NCBI GenBank assembly: GCA_019347675.1
Contig: JAHWKW010000003.1
Coordinates: 124,001-188,000 of the forward strand
From: Actinomycetota bacterium
GTDB lineage: Bacteria > Actinomycetota > Nitriliruptoria > Nitriliruptorales > JAHWKO01
Length of the DNA stretch: 64,000 nt
Direction of reading: 5' to 3'
Shown here: positions 18,293-26,266 of the stretch, piece after piece
How positions within the stretch are numbered: position 1 is the stretch's first letter
How the letters are laid out: the number at the start of each line of letters is the position of its first letter
Notes under the pieces: generated by a model
The model's input: the letters and a program-made list of their open reading frames with translations, nothing else
Database searches by the model: none
What the model was told of the DNA's origin: nothing
Position numbers and translations under genes: made by a program

Positions 18293-19189
18293 ATGCGGGT
18301 CAGGCACCTGCGGCTGTCCTACCCGCTGGATCTGGCGGGCACGCTCGCGCCGCTGCGCACGGGAGCGGCGGACCCCACCGTCCGGCTCGCCCGCCGGGAG
18401 GCGTGGCGGGCGGTGCGGACTCCCGACGGTGCAGGGACCCTTCACCTGGCGTCCATGCCTCCCACGGTGGTCGCCACGGCCTGGGGTCCCGGCGCCGCGT
18501 GGCTCCTCGACACCGCCCCGGACGTGCTCGGCGCGGGCGACCACCCGGAGGGCTTCCGCCCCACCCACCCGCTGCTGGAGCGCCTGCACCGCCGCCACCG
18601 CGGTTTGCGGCTGTGCCGCTCCCGCTGCGTGGTCGATGCGCTGCAGCGTGCGGTGGTCGAGCAGAAGGTCACGTCGGTCGAGGCCAAGCGGGCGTGGGGA
18701 CGGATCGTGGTCGGGTTCGGGGAGCCGGCACCGGGACCCGGTGGTCTGCTGCTCCCGCCGGCCCCGGACGTGCTGGCCCAACAGCCCTACTTCCGCTTCC
18801 ACCCGCTGGGGTTGGAGCGCCGCCGGGCCGAGACGCTGCGTCGCGTCTGCGTTCACGCCGCCCGGCTCGAAGACGTTTCGACGCTGGACCCCGGCGAGGC
18901 GACCCGCCGGCTGTTGGCCGTGAACGGGGTCGGCCCCTGGACCGCGGCGCTGGTCGTTCGGACCGCGCTCGGCGACGCCGATGCCGTGGAGGTCGGTGAC
19001 TACCACATCCCCAACCTGGTGGCGTGGAACCTGGCCGGCGAGCCACGTGCCGACGACGCACGGATGCTCGAGCTGCTCGAGCCCTACCGCGGCCACCGCG
19101 GCCGGGCCGTGCGCCTGCTGTGCCTCAGCGGGCGGTGGGCACCCCGGTTCGGGCCCCGCCAGCCCCTGCGCCGGCTCGAGGCGATCTGA
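18293..19189 (+). CDS. HhH-GPD DNA glycosylase (AlkA-like)
   Basis: 298 residues. The N-terminal AlkA-like domain is followed by the HhH-GPD fold with AVVEQKVTSVEAKRAWGR, the hairpin LLAVNGVGPWTAALVV and the catalytic Asp region VEVGDYHIPN. There is no C-terminal Cys cluster. It excises alkylated or damaged bases such as 3-methyladenine from DNA. The ATG at 18293 follows GGAGGGG at good spacing. The open frame extends far upstream, but that part overlaps the divergent reductase and lacks domain sense. Confidence 0.87.
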   Translation: MRVRHLRLSYPLDLAGTLAPLRTGAADPTVRLARREAWRAVRTPDGAGTLHLASMPPTVVATAWGPGAAWLLDTAPDVLGAGDHPEGFRPTHPLLERLHRRHRGLRLCRSRCVVDALQRAVVEQKVTSVEAKRAWGRIVVGFGEPAPGPGGLLLPPAPDVLAQQPYFRFHPLGLERRRAETLRRVCVHAARLEDVSTLDPGEATRRLLAVNGVGPWTAALVVRTALGDADAVEVGDYHIPNLVAWNLAGEPRADDARMLELLEPYRGHRGRAVRLLCLSGRWAPRFGPRQPLRRLEAI

Positions 19190-19192
19190 GCC

Positions 19193-19301
19193 GCGTCGCC
19201 GGCATCGGGGGCGGCGAGCCCCGGCACGCTGCCTGCGCCAGCGTCGCCGGCAACGGGGGCGGCGAGCCCCGGCACGCTGCCTGCGCCAGCGTCGCCGGCC
19301 A
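19193..19301. repeat. tandem 48-bp repeats (two full, one partial) with GGGGC/GCCCC hairpins
   Basis: Units begin at 19193, 19241 and 19289 (partial, about 13 bases). Each full copy contains GGGGC-GGCGA-GCCCC, a five-pair GC hairpin. They fill the gap between the DNA glycosylase stop and the cobS stop, so they may act as a bidirectional terminator for the long cobalamin operon. No T-tract is present. Confidence 0.8.
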
Positions 19302-19322
19302 GGAGTCTCCGCTGACGAGTGG

Positions 19323-20051
19323 TCACAGTGCTGCCACCAGCACGGCGAGGGCGACGAGCTCGGCGACGATCCCGGCGAGACCCACGGCATCGCCACAGGC
19401 GAAACCGTACCTGTGCCGCCACCACGCGGCGAGCGCCACCGCGGTGGTCACCGCGGTCGCCGCGGCCACGCCGCCCACGATCACCGCACGGGTCAGCGGG
19501 ACGCCCGCTGCGCGCGCCGCCGCCGCGGCGATCACCGTGGCCGACCCGACCGCGACCCACCGCACCGTCGCGGTCGCGGTCGGTGCCAGGTCGCTGCTCA
19601 GCGATCCGGCTGCGGCGGGCAGCCGCCCCAGCGTCCACACCATCGCGAGCCGCCCGGCGGTGGGGACCGCGACCAGCGCGACCGGCACGGTCGTTGCCAG
19701 GAGCGCGAACCGGGCCAGCAGCACGGTGCCGACGCCGGCGGCGCCGACCGCCCCCACCCGCGGATCGCGGATCACGTCGCGGGCGGCGTCGCCGCGCCGA
19801 CCCGATGCCCACGCGTCGGTGACGTCCCCGACGGCATCCAGGTGCAGCCCCCCGGTCACGATCAGGTCGGCCACCAGCACCGCCGCGGCGCCCACTGCCG
19901 CCCCGCCCAGCCCCCGTCCCGCCACGGCCGCCGCCCACCAGGCCAGGCCGACCACGGCTCCCGCGGCGGGGAACGCCGCCAGCGTCCGGCGGCCGGGACC
20001 GACCGCGCCCCGCACCGGCAGGACGGTCAGGAACGCCAGCGCGGCCCTCAC
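19323..20051 (-). CDS. cobS: adenosylcobinamide-GDP ribazoletransferase (cobalamin synthase)
   Basis: 242 residues, a polytopic membrane protein. Family motifs are LTVLPVRG near the start, GGLHLDAVGDVTDAW (the Asp-rich active site) and RDPRVGAVG. It joins alpha-ribazole to adenosylcobinamide-GDP at the membrane, the last step of adenosylcobalamin assembly. It is the final gene of the operon. Its GTG start overlaps the stop of a 16-codon mini-ORF rather than cobT directly (see 20048-20099). Confidence 0.93.
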   Translation of the reverse strand: MRAALAFLTVLPVRGAVGPGRRTLAAFPAAGAVVGLAWWAAAVAGRGLGGAAVGAAAVLVADLIVTGGLHLDAVGDVTDAWASGRRGDAARDVIRDPRVGAVGAAGVGTVLLARFALLATTVPVALVAVPTAGRLAMVWTLGRLPAAAGSLSSDLAPTATATVRWVAVGSATVIAAAAARAAGVPLTRAVIVGGVAAATAVTTAVALAAWWRHRYGFACGDAVGLAGIVAELVALAVLVAAL

Positions 20052-20099
20052 AGGGCCACGTCCTGTGGTTGGCTGAGGAGCGCCAGCGCGGCCCTCACG
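20048..20099 (-). CDS. 16-codon linking mini-ORF, a duplicated cobS initiation region
   Basis: GTG at 20099 overlaps the cobT stop, and its TGA at 20048-20050 overlaps the cobS GTG. Its first 18 bases repeat the first 18 bases of cobS exactly, 48 bases apart. It encodes RAALALLSQPQDVAL after the start. It probably arose by tandem duplication of the cobS start and preserves coupling as a GTGA-mini-ORF-GTGA relay. A function for the peptide is not expected. Confidence 0.5.
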
Positions 20100-21156
20100 C
20101 GAGCTGGTCCTGCAGCTCGGCGAGGGTCGCGACGTCGTGCAGCAGCCGGGCGGCGGACTGCACCAGCGGGACCGCCAGCAGCGCCCCCGTCCCCTCCCCC
20201 AGCCGCATCCCCAGGTCCAGGAGCGGGACCAGATCCAGGTGCGCCAGCCCGATCGCGGCGCCGGGCTCGACCGAGCGGTGACCGGCGACGACGTAGTCGG
20301 CCACCGCCGGGTTGAGCGCGACCGCCACCAGCGCGGCGCCGACGGTGGAGATCCCGTCCAGGATCACGGGGACGGCCTCGGCCGCCGCGGTGAGCACCAC
20401 CCCGACGAGGGCGGCGTGCTCGAGACCGCCCAGCGACGCCAGGACAGCCAGCGGGTCGCGGTCGTCGCCGTGGCGCTCCAGAGCGCCGCGGACAACCGCC
20501 TGCTTGCGCGCCAGCGTCGCCGCGTCGATGCCCGATCCGCGGCCGGTGACCTGCTCGGGGTCGGAGCCGGTGAGCGCGGCGACCAGACACGCCGCCGGGG
20601 TGGTGTTGGCGATGCCCATGTCGCCGGTGAGCAGCAGGTCCGCCCCGGCGGCGAGCAGCTCCTCGGCCACCCCTGCCCCGGCCAGGACCGCCCGGGCCGC
20701 GTCGTCGCAGCTCATGGCCGGGCCGTCGAGCAGGTCGGCGGTGCCGTCACGGACGCGGGCGGCGCGGAGCAGAGGATGGGAGGCGACCGGCCCCGCCACG
20801 CCCACGTCCAGGACGGTGACGCGTGCCCCGATCGTCGCCGCCAGGGCGTTCGCGGCGGCTCTGCCCTGGCAGAACGCCGCGACCATCTGGCGGGTCACGT
20901 CCCGCGGCCAGGGCGTCACACCCTGGGCGTGCACGCCGTGGTCGCCGACGGCGATGACCAGGGCGGGGTCGGTGGGTACCGGCGGGGGGCAGGCCCCGGC
21001 GATCGCAGCGAGCTGGCCGCCGAGGCGCTCGAGGTCGCCCAGGCTCCCGGGGGGTTTGGCCAGCGCGGCGTGGCGCGCGCCGGCGGCCTGCCCCGCGGCC
21101 GGGTCGCCGGCGCGGGCCTCGGCGGCGAGCTCGCGGACCCGGTCGGTCACCGTCAC
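20095..21156 (-). CDS. cobT: nicotinate-nucleotide:dimethylbenzimidazole phosphoribosyltransferase
   Basis: 353 residues, standard CobT length. Markers are LAKPPGSLGDLERLGGQLA at the N-terminus, AVGDHGVHAQGVTPWP, LLLTGDMGIANTTPA, VTGRGSGID, and EGTGALLAVPLVQSA near the end (catalytic Glu region). It makes alpha-ribazole-phosphate from DMB and nicotinate mononucleotide. The GTG at 21156 overlaps the upstream stop as GTGA. No bluB or DMB synthesis gene is visible, so the lower base source is outside this window. Confidence 0.94.
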   Translation of the reverse strand: MTVTDRVRELAAEARAGDPAAGQAAGARHAALAKPPGSLGDLERLGGQLAAIAGACPPPVPTDPALVIAVGDHGVHAQGVTPWPRDVTRQMVAAFCQGRAAANALAATIGARVTVLDVGVAGPVASHPLLRAARVRDGTADLLDGPAMSCDDAARAVLAGAGVAEELLAAGADLLLTGDMGIANTTPAACLVAALTGSDPEQVTGRGSGIDAATLARKQAVVRGALERHGDDRDPLAVLASLGGLEHAALVGVVLTAAAEAVPVILDGISTVGAALVAVALNPAVADYVVAGHRSVEPGAAIGLAHLDLVPLLDLGMRLGEGTGALLAVPLVQSAARLLHDVATLAELQDQLA

Positions 21157-22859
21157 GAGCGGCTGGCTGACGGGCGGGCGGCCACCGCGTCGCTCAGCGC
21201 GGTGACCAGCCGATCGGTCGTGGCGCGGTCCCGCACGGCGATGCGGACATGGTCGGGGCCCAGACCCGGGAAGGTGTCGCCGCGGCGGACCGCCAGGCCC
21301 CGGTCGAGGAGGCGCCGGCGCAGGTCGGGGTGGCCGGGGGCGTGCACCAGGACGAAGTTGGCGGCCGAGGGCCACACGGTCAGGCCGGGCACCGACCGCA
21401 GGGCAGCGAGCAGGTGGTCGCGTTCTGCGGCCACGGCGCGGGCGCGTCCGCGGCGGTGCTCGTCCGCCTCGACGCAGGCCACGACCGCCTCCAGCGCGAG
21501 GGCGTTCACCGGCCAGGGCTGGCGGTGGGCGGCCAGCTGCGCCACCAACTCCGCATCGGCGACCAGGTACCCGACGCGGAGCCCGGCCAGGCCCCACAGC
21601 TTGGTCAGGCTGCGCACCGCCACGACGCCGGGCAGGTCACGACGGTCGGCGACCCCGGCGGCGTCGTCGAGCAGCTCGGCGAAGGCCTCGTCGACCACCA
21701 GGATCCGCCCCGGCCGGGCCAGCGCCTCGACCGTCGCGACCGGATCCACCACGCCGGTGGGGTTGTCGGGGCGGCCCACCACCACCAGGTCGGCGTCGGC
21801 CGGGACGGTGGCCGGGTCCAGCGCCCAGCCCGCGGCCGGGTCGCGCTGGACCCGGACCACCGGGTGGCCGCAGGCGCGGAGTGCCGCCTCGGGTTCGGTG
21901 AACGACGGGTGGACGCAGGCGGCGAGCCGAGGGCGGAGAGCCGCCGCCAGGAGCCAGATCGCCTCGGCGGCGCCGTCCAGCACCAGGCACTCCTCGAGTG
22001 GGCGGTGGTGGCGTGCCGCGGCGGCGGCGCGGGCTTGCGTGTCGTCGGGATAGGCGTCGGCGCGGTCCAGGGCGGCTTCCAGGCGGTCGCGGAGCCAGCG
22101 GGGCGGGCCGGGCACCACGTTCACGGCCAGGTCGACCGTCCCGGCCGGGACCTGCCGGTCGCCGTGCTCGCGCAAGCGCCCCGCCATGTCGTCCGGTGGT
22201 GGGCGCCGCCCCGCCACCACCACGCCGCGATCAGCCTCCCGTTGCATCACGGCGCCCGGCGGGCCGCTGCGGGTCGGTGGGTCGAGCGCGGCGGGCAGGC
22301 GGTCGGCGACCTCCACGGCCCGCCCGGCGACGGCAAGGACTACACGGTCGGCGCCGGCCGACAGCCGCTGCCCCGCGTCGCCGTGCAGGTCGAGGTAGCG
22401 GCGGGTCGCGGCGTCGGTGGGTGTGGGGCCCCAGCCGGGCTGGCCGGCGACGACCAGGGTGGTGCCGGGGCGCGCGCCGGCCGTGTCCCAGAAGCCGGTG
22501 AGCTCGGCGAGGACCGTGTCGCGGGCCGCTCGTCCCGCGGCGCCCAGCGGGGCGACCGCCGCTTCCGTCCACAGCCCCGCCTCCCCCATCCGTCGCGTCA
22601 GCCAGGTGTCGAGCGCGTCGACCAGGACGGTGTCGTCGGGCGCGCTCGACATGACGGCGGCGGCCAGGTCGGCGGTCTCGAGCGTCGTCCACCCGGCGGG
22701 GCGCCGCCGGCGGTGCGCGGCGATCCGCTCGGCCATCTCGGCGTCGGTGACCAACCCTGGGGTGATCACCACGACCGGGTGGCCGGTGGCGGCCGCGAGC
22801 CGCTCGGCGACAGCGCTCTTGCCGGAGCGGGTCGGCCCGATGACCAGGATCCGGGTCAC
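21153..22859 (-). CDS. fusion of CobU (cobinamide kinase/guanylyltransferase) and CobC/CobD-type PLP decarboxylase
   Basis: 568 residues in two parts. Residues 1-190 are CobU-like: P-loop GPTRSGKSAVAERLA, then TDAEMAERIAAHRRRRPAGW and LVDALDTWLTRR. It phosphorylates and GMP-activates adenosylcobinamide. Residues about 195-568 are a class-I/II aminotransferase fold of the histidinol-phosphate aminotransferase/threonine-phosphate decarboxylase type: VVGRPDNPTGVV, VVDEAFAEL, and the PLP Lys in VRSLTKLWGLAGLRVGY. That half would make the aminopropanol-phosphate linker used by CbiB. The fusion pairs two late assembly steps. Start and stop overlap both neighbours by four bases. The pairing could also reflect CobC from another amine pathway, but the context argues against that. 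Confidence 0.88.
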   Translation of the reverse strand: MTRILVIGPTRSGKSAVAERLAAATGHPVVVITPGLVTDAEMAERIAAHRRRRPAGWTTLETADLAAAVMSSAPDDTVLVDALDTWLTRRMGEAGLWTEAAVAPLGAAGRAARDTVLAELTGFWDTAGARPGTTLVVAGQPGWGPTPTDAATRRYLDLHGDAGQRLSAGADRVVLAVAGRAVEVADRLPAALDPPTRSGPPGAVMQREADRGVVVAGRRPPPDDMAGRLREHGDRQVPAGTVDLAVNVVPGPPRWLRDRLEAALDRADAYPDDTQARAAAAARHHRPLEECLVLDGAAEAIWLLAAALRPRLAACVHPSFTEPEAALRACGHPVVRVQRDPAAGWALDPATVPADADLVVVGRPDNPTGVVDPVATVEALARPGRILVVDEAFAELLDDAAGVADRRDLPGVVAVRSLTKLWGLAGLRVGYLVADAELVAQLAAHRQPWPVNALALEAVVACVEADEHRRGRARAVAAERDHLLAALRSVPGLTVWPSAANFVLVHAPGHPDLRRRLLDRGLAVRRGDTFPGLGPDHVRIAVRDRATTDRLVTALSDAVAARPSASRS

Positions 22860-23740
22860 CGCGGTGGCCGGTGGACGTGGGTGGCGGGGTCGTGGGGGTG
22901 GACGTGCATGGTCTGTGGAGCGCCGACCGCGTGCTCGAAGCCGGGCAGGGCCACCCGGTGGATGCAGCGGTCGCAGGTGGCGTGCGCCTCCCCGGCGTGC
23001 GCCTCGTCATGGCGTTCCACGACGAGCCGGACGACACGCTGGTCGACCCCCAGATGGCCGGCGACGACCACGGTGACGTCAGGGTGTCGGGCGGCCCAGC
23101 GGCGGGCCTGGTCACCGATGCGTCGTATCAGCACCCCGGTGAACAGGAAGTAGGGCACCACCGCCACCCGGCGGGCACCCAGCCGGTGGCAGCGGTCGAG
23201 TCCGGCCTCGACCGTCGGCGCGGTGATCCCCGCGAACGCCGTCTCGACCAGCGGCCAGGGCCGTCCCTCCCACAGCAGCCTCCCCACCTTGGCGAGGTCG
23301 GAGTTGGCGTCCGGGTCGCTGGAGCCGCGCCCGACGACGAGCACGGCGGTGTCGGCGCGTTCGGCGGGCGCCACGGCGGCGGCGAGACGGTCGTCGACGA
23401 TCGTCAACAGGTCCGGGTGGACTCCCAGAGGGGTGGCGTACCGGAAGGCGACGTCGGGGTGCAACGAACGTTGGCGCGTGATCGCGGCGGGCACGTCGGT
23501 CTTGGCGTGCCCGGCGCCGAGCAGGACCAGCGGCACGACCGTGATGTGCGTGGCGCCGGCCGCGGCCAGGGCAGCCGCGGCGTCGTGGATCGGTGGTGGG
23601 GACAGCTCGATGAAACCCAGGGCCGTGGGCAGCCCGGGGCGGACCTCCTCGACGGCCGCGATCAGCTCCGCGCACTCGGCGACCCCGGCCGGGTCACGTG
23701 AACCGTGCCCGGCGATCAGCAGCGCGTCGCGGCGGGTCAC
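22856..23740 (-). CDS. cbiX: sirohydrochlorin cobaltochelatase (CbiX, long form)
   Basis: 294 residues, two tandem chelatase-like halves. LLIAGHGSRDPAGVAE carries the catalytic His, PTALGFIELSPPPIHDA is the family core, and VVPLVLLGAGHAKTDVP contains the second metal His. The second half has LVVGRGSSDPDANSDL. The C-terminus has a CDRC pair and a His-rich tail (HVHPHDPATHVH), probably for metal loading or a cluster as in some CbiX. It inserts cobalt into sirohydrochlorin early in the anaerobic route. GTG 23740 overlaps the cobH stop; longer N-terminal frames are out-of-frame noise. Confidence 0.9.
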   Translation of the reverse strand: MTRRDALLIAGHGSRDPAGVAECAELIAAVEEVRPGLPTALGFIELSPPPIHDAAAALAAAGATHITVVPLVLLGAGHAKTDVPAAITRQRSLHPDVAFRYATPLGVHPDLLTIVDDRLAAAVAPAERADTAVLVVGRGSSDPDANSDLAKVGRLLWEGRPWPLVETAFAGITAPTVEAGLDRCHRLGARRVAVVPYFLFTGVLIRRIGDQARRWAARHPDVTVVVAGHLGVDQRVVRLVVERHDEAHAGEAHATCDRCIHRVALPGFEHAVGAPQTMHVHPHDPATHVHRPPR

Positions 23741-24330
23741 GGCAGTGGCCTGGCGTGCATCAGCGCGTGGACCGCGGCGGCAGCGGCTGCGGACCCGCCC
23801 TTGACGCTGCGGTTGGTCACGGCCGCAAGGCCGCTGACCCGCAACGCGGCCTTCGCCTCGACCGCGCCGACGAACCCCACCGGCAGGCCCACCACGAAGG
23901 CCGGGTCGGCACCGACCTGGAGCAGCTGGGTGAGCGCGGTCGGGGCGCAGCCGATCACCCACACCGCCCCGGGGCCGACCCGCTCGGCAGCGACGCGGAT
24001 CGCCGCGGCGCTCCGGGTGGAACCGGTGCGCTCCGCGAGGTCGACGGTCTCGGGCGCCGCGATGAACGTCGACGCGCGCCGGGCGGTGATCCCCGCGGCG
24101 ACCATCGCGACGTCCGCGACGAGCGGGGCGCCGGCGTGCAGCGCCGCCGCGCCTGCGGCCAGCTGCGCCTCGTCGACGACGAGGTCGGTGGCGTAGCCCA
24201 CGTCGGCCGTGGCGTGCACCACGCGTTCCACGACCGCGCGGCTGAACCACGGCAGGTCTTCCAGGTCGAGCATCGTGCGCAGGATGCGGTAGCTCTCCTG
24301 CTCGATCGGGTGGACCTGCCGGCCGCTCAC
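23737..24330 (-). CDS. cobH: precorrin-8X / cobalt-precorrin-8 methylmutase
   Basis: 197 residues. HPIEQESYRILR contains the start of the family signature, followed by VVERVVHATADVGY (with the catalytic His region) and VGLPVGFVGAVEAKAAL near the end. It moves the C11 methyl to C12 to give hydrogenobyrinate or cobyrinate. GTG 24330 overlaps the ferredoxin stop; another GTG at 24336 is possible and would add two residues. Confidence 0.93.
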   Translation of the reverse strand: MSGRQVHPIEQESYRILRTMLDLEDLPWFSRAVVERVVHATADVGYATDLVVDEAQLAAGAAALHAGAPLVADVAMVAAGITARRASTFIAAPETVDLAERTGSTRSAAAIRVAAERVGPGAVWVIGCAPTALTQLLQVGADPAFVVGLPVGFVGAVEAKAALRVSGLAAVTNRSVKGGSAAAAAAVHALMHARPLP

Positions 24331-24557
24331 CGCCACGCCCCCCGAGCCGGTCCCGTGGATGCCGCCTCGGACAGCGGGATCGCCGCCTCGACCGGACACA
24401 CCTCGGTGCACTCCCCGCACCCGGTGCACCCCGCGCCGACGATCACGGGGACGGGGTGGGTGGGCGGCGCGGGTCGCAGGCACCGGGCCGGGCAGGTCCG
24501 CAGGCACGCGCCACAAGCGGTGCACGCCGCGGTGATCGTCCAGGCGGCAGCGATCAC
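24327..24557 (-). CDS. 2[4Fe-4S] ferredoxin inside the cobalamin operon
   Basis: 76 residues with two cluster motifs: CTACGACLRTCPARC and CTGCGECTEVCP, the CxxCxxCxxxCP pattern. Both junctions are GTGA overlaps, with cbiG/cobJ upstream and cobH downstream, so its expression is tied to them. Reduced ferredoxin could support ring-contraction or reductive steps of corrin synthesis. Some CbiH enzymes carry their own Fe-S domain, so this may be a free-standing equivalent. The electron acceptor is inferred from position only. Confidence 0.85.
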   Translation of the reverse strand: MIAAAWTITAACTACGACLRTCPARCLRPAPPTHPVPVIVGAGCTGCGECTEVCPVEAAIPLSEAASTGPARGAWR

Positions 24558-26266
24558 GTCGTCGCTCCCCGCGGGGTGAGCATCCACCGCCCCGCCATCC
24601 GGGTGCGGGTGCTTCCCACCAGCACCACCGTGCGCATGTCGACCGTGGCCGGGTCCAACGCGGCCAGCGTGGTGACCTGCACGCTCGACGCCGTGCGGTA
24701 GGCGTCGCGGACCACACCCACCGGGGTGTCGGGCGAGCGGTGGGCGAGCAGGATGCGGCGGGCTTCGTCCAGCTGCCAGTCGCGCGTGGCGCTCCTCGGG
24801 TTGTACAGGGCCACCACGAAGTCGCCGGCGGCGGCTGCGCGCAGGCGCCGGCGGATGTCGCGCCACGGCGTCAGCAGGTCCGACAGCGAGATCGCGCAGT
24901 GGTCGTGACCCAGCGGGGCGCCCAGCAGCGACGCGGCCGCCTGCGCAGCCGTGACGCCGGGCACGATCTCCACATCGACGGGCGCCTCCGCGCCGTCGCC
25001 CGCGGATGACTCGATGGTCGGGGCAGCCATCGCGTACACGCCGACGTCGCCGCTGCTGACCAGCGCCACGGATCGGCCCTGGCGCGCCAGGTCCAGCGCC
25101 CGGCGGGCACGGGCCACCTCGTCACCCAGGGGGGACGGTTCCGTCGCGGCGCCCCGTGGCAGCAGCGGGCGGGCCAGATCGAGGTAGGCGGTGTAGCCCA
25201 CCACCACCTCGGCGCGCGCCAGCGCCCGGCGGGCCCGGGCCGGCACGAGCTCCGGGTCACCGGGTCCGAGGCTGACCAGGGCCAGGTGACCGCGCGGGGC
25301 GCGGCGAGCCACCGCGACCGTCGCCCGGGTGCTCTTGCGCTTGGCGACGAGCAGGTCGCCGCCGCGGTGCAACGCCGCGGCTTCGGCGACGCTGGGTGTG
25401 CCGACCGCGGCGGCCACCACCGCCGAGGGGTGGGGCACGGCGATGGTGGCGAGCACCCCGGCCGGGAGTGTCACCAGCGGCCACCCGCGGGTGACGGCGG
25501 CCTCGATGATGCCGGCCTCGTCGGCCTTGGCGTCCACAGTGGCGACACACGCCACCGACAGGCTCGACAGGCCGGCCGCGGCCAGGGTCGCGTCGATCAG
25601 GTCGCCGACCTCGTCGGCGGTGACGCCCCGGCTGGCGCCCACCCCCACCACCAGGCTGGGTGGCCGGTACACGACGCAGGGCCGGGGCGGGTCCACCACC
25701 CGGTCGGTCACCAGCAGCAGCGGGGCGGCCGGCGCGTCGACCTCGGTCACGCCGGGCAGGGGACCCAGCGGCCACGCCACCTCCCGCAGCAGGTTGACCG
25801 GCGCGCCGCTGACCAGTGCCCCGCCGACCGCGGCGAGGTCACCGTCGCGCTCGGTGCGGACCCCGAACGCCGCCCCGACGTCCACCAGCGTCGGCACGTC
25901 GAACGCGTCGGACGCGGTGGTCACGACCGCGGTGGCACGCAGGTAGGCGGCGATGTGCTCGGCGAGGGCGTTGGCCCCGCCCTCGTGGCCGCCGGTGAGC
26001 GCGACCGCGAACCGGGTGGCGTCGTCGACGCAGACCACGCCGGGATCGCGGCGCTTGTCGTCCAGGAGCGGGGCGATCAGCCGCACCGCCGCGCCCACCG
26101 CCATCACCATGACCACACGGTCGCAGCTGCTCCACGCGGCGCGGAGCGCGTCGCGGACGTTCCCGTCCTGCACGGTCGCGCCGAGCGCGGTGGCGAGGTC
26201 GGTTGCCAGGCGCCGTCCGGCTGTGGTGGCCGCCACCACGCCGATCCTGTGCCCGTCGCCGGTCAC
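24554..26266 (-). CDS. fusion of CbiG (cobalt-precorrin-5A hydrolase) and CobJ/CbiH (precorrin-3B C17-methyltransferase)
   Basis: 570 residues. Residues 1-330 are CbiG: RIGVVAATTAGRRLATDLA, a middle region with LTGGHEGGANALAEHI, and the C-terminal CobE-like module (VVGVGASRGVTADEV and IPHP-like VPHPSAVVAAAVGTPSVAEA). Residues about 335-570 are a SAM-dependent tetrapyrrole methylase: LVSLGPGDPELVPARAR, VVGYTAYLDLARPL, LVSSGDVGVYAMA and VPGVTAAQAAASLLGAPLGH. Together they open the lactone of cobalt-precorrin-5A and methylate C17 with ring contraction. GTG 26266 overlaps the cobL stop. Sequence upstream of it is a different-frame shadow of cobL. Confidence 0.92.
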   Translation of the reverse strand: MTGDGHRIGVVAATTAGRRLATDLATALGATVQDGNVRDALRAAWSSCDRVVMVMAVGAAVRLIAPLLDDKRRDPGVVCVDDATRFAVALTGGHEGGANALAEHIAAYLRATAVVTTASDAFDVPTLVDVGAAFGVRTERDGDLAAVGGALVSGAPVNLLREVAWPLGPLPGVTEVDAPAAPLLLVTDRVVDPPRPCVVYRPPSLVVGVGASRGVTADEVGDLIDATLAAAGLSSLSVACVATVDAKADEAGIIEAAVTRGWPLVTLPAGVLATIAVPHPSAVVAAAVGTPSVAEAAALHRGGDLLVAKRKSTRATVAVARRAPRGHLALVSLGPGDPELVPARARRALARAEVVVGYTAYLDLARPLLPRGAATEPSPLGDEVARARRALDLARQGRSVALVSSGDVGVYAMAAPTIESSAGDGAEAPVDVEIVPGVTAAQAAASLLGAPLGHDHCAISLSDLLTPWRDIRRRLRAAAAGDFVVALYNPRSATRDWQLDEARRILLAHRSPDTPVGVVRDAYRTASSVQVTTLAALDPATVDMRTVVLVGSTRTRMAGRWMLTPRGATT

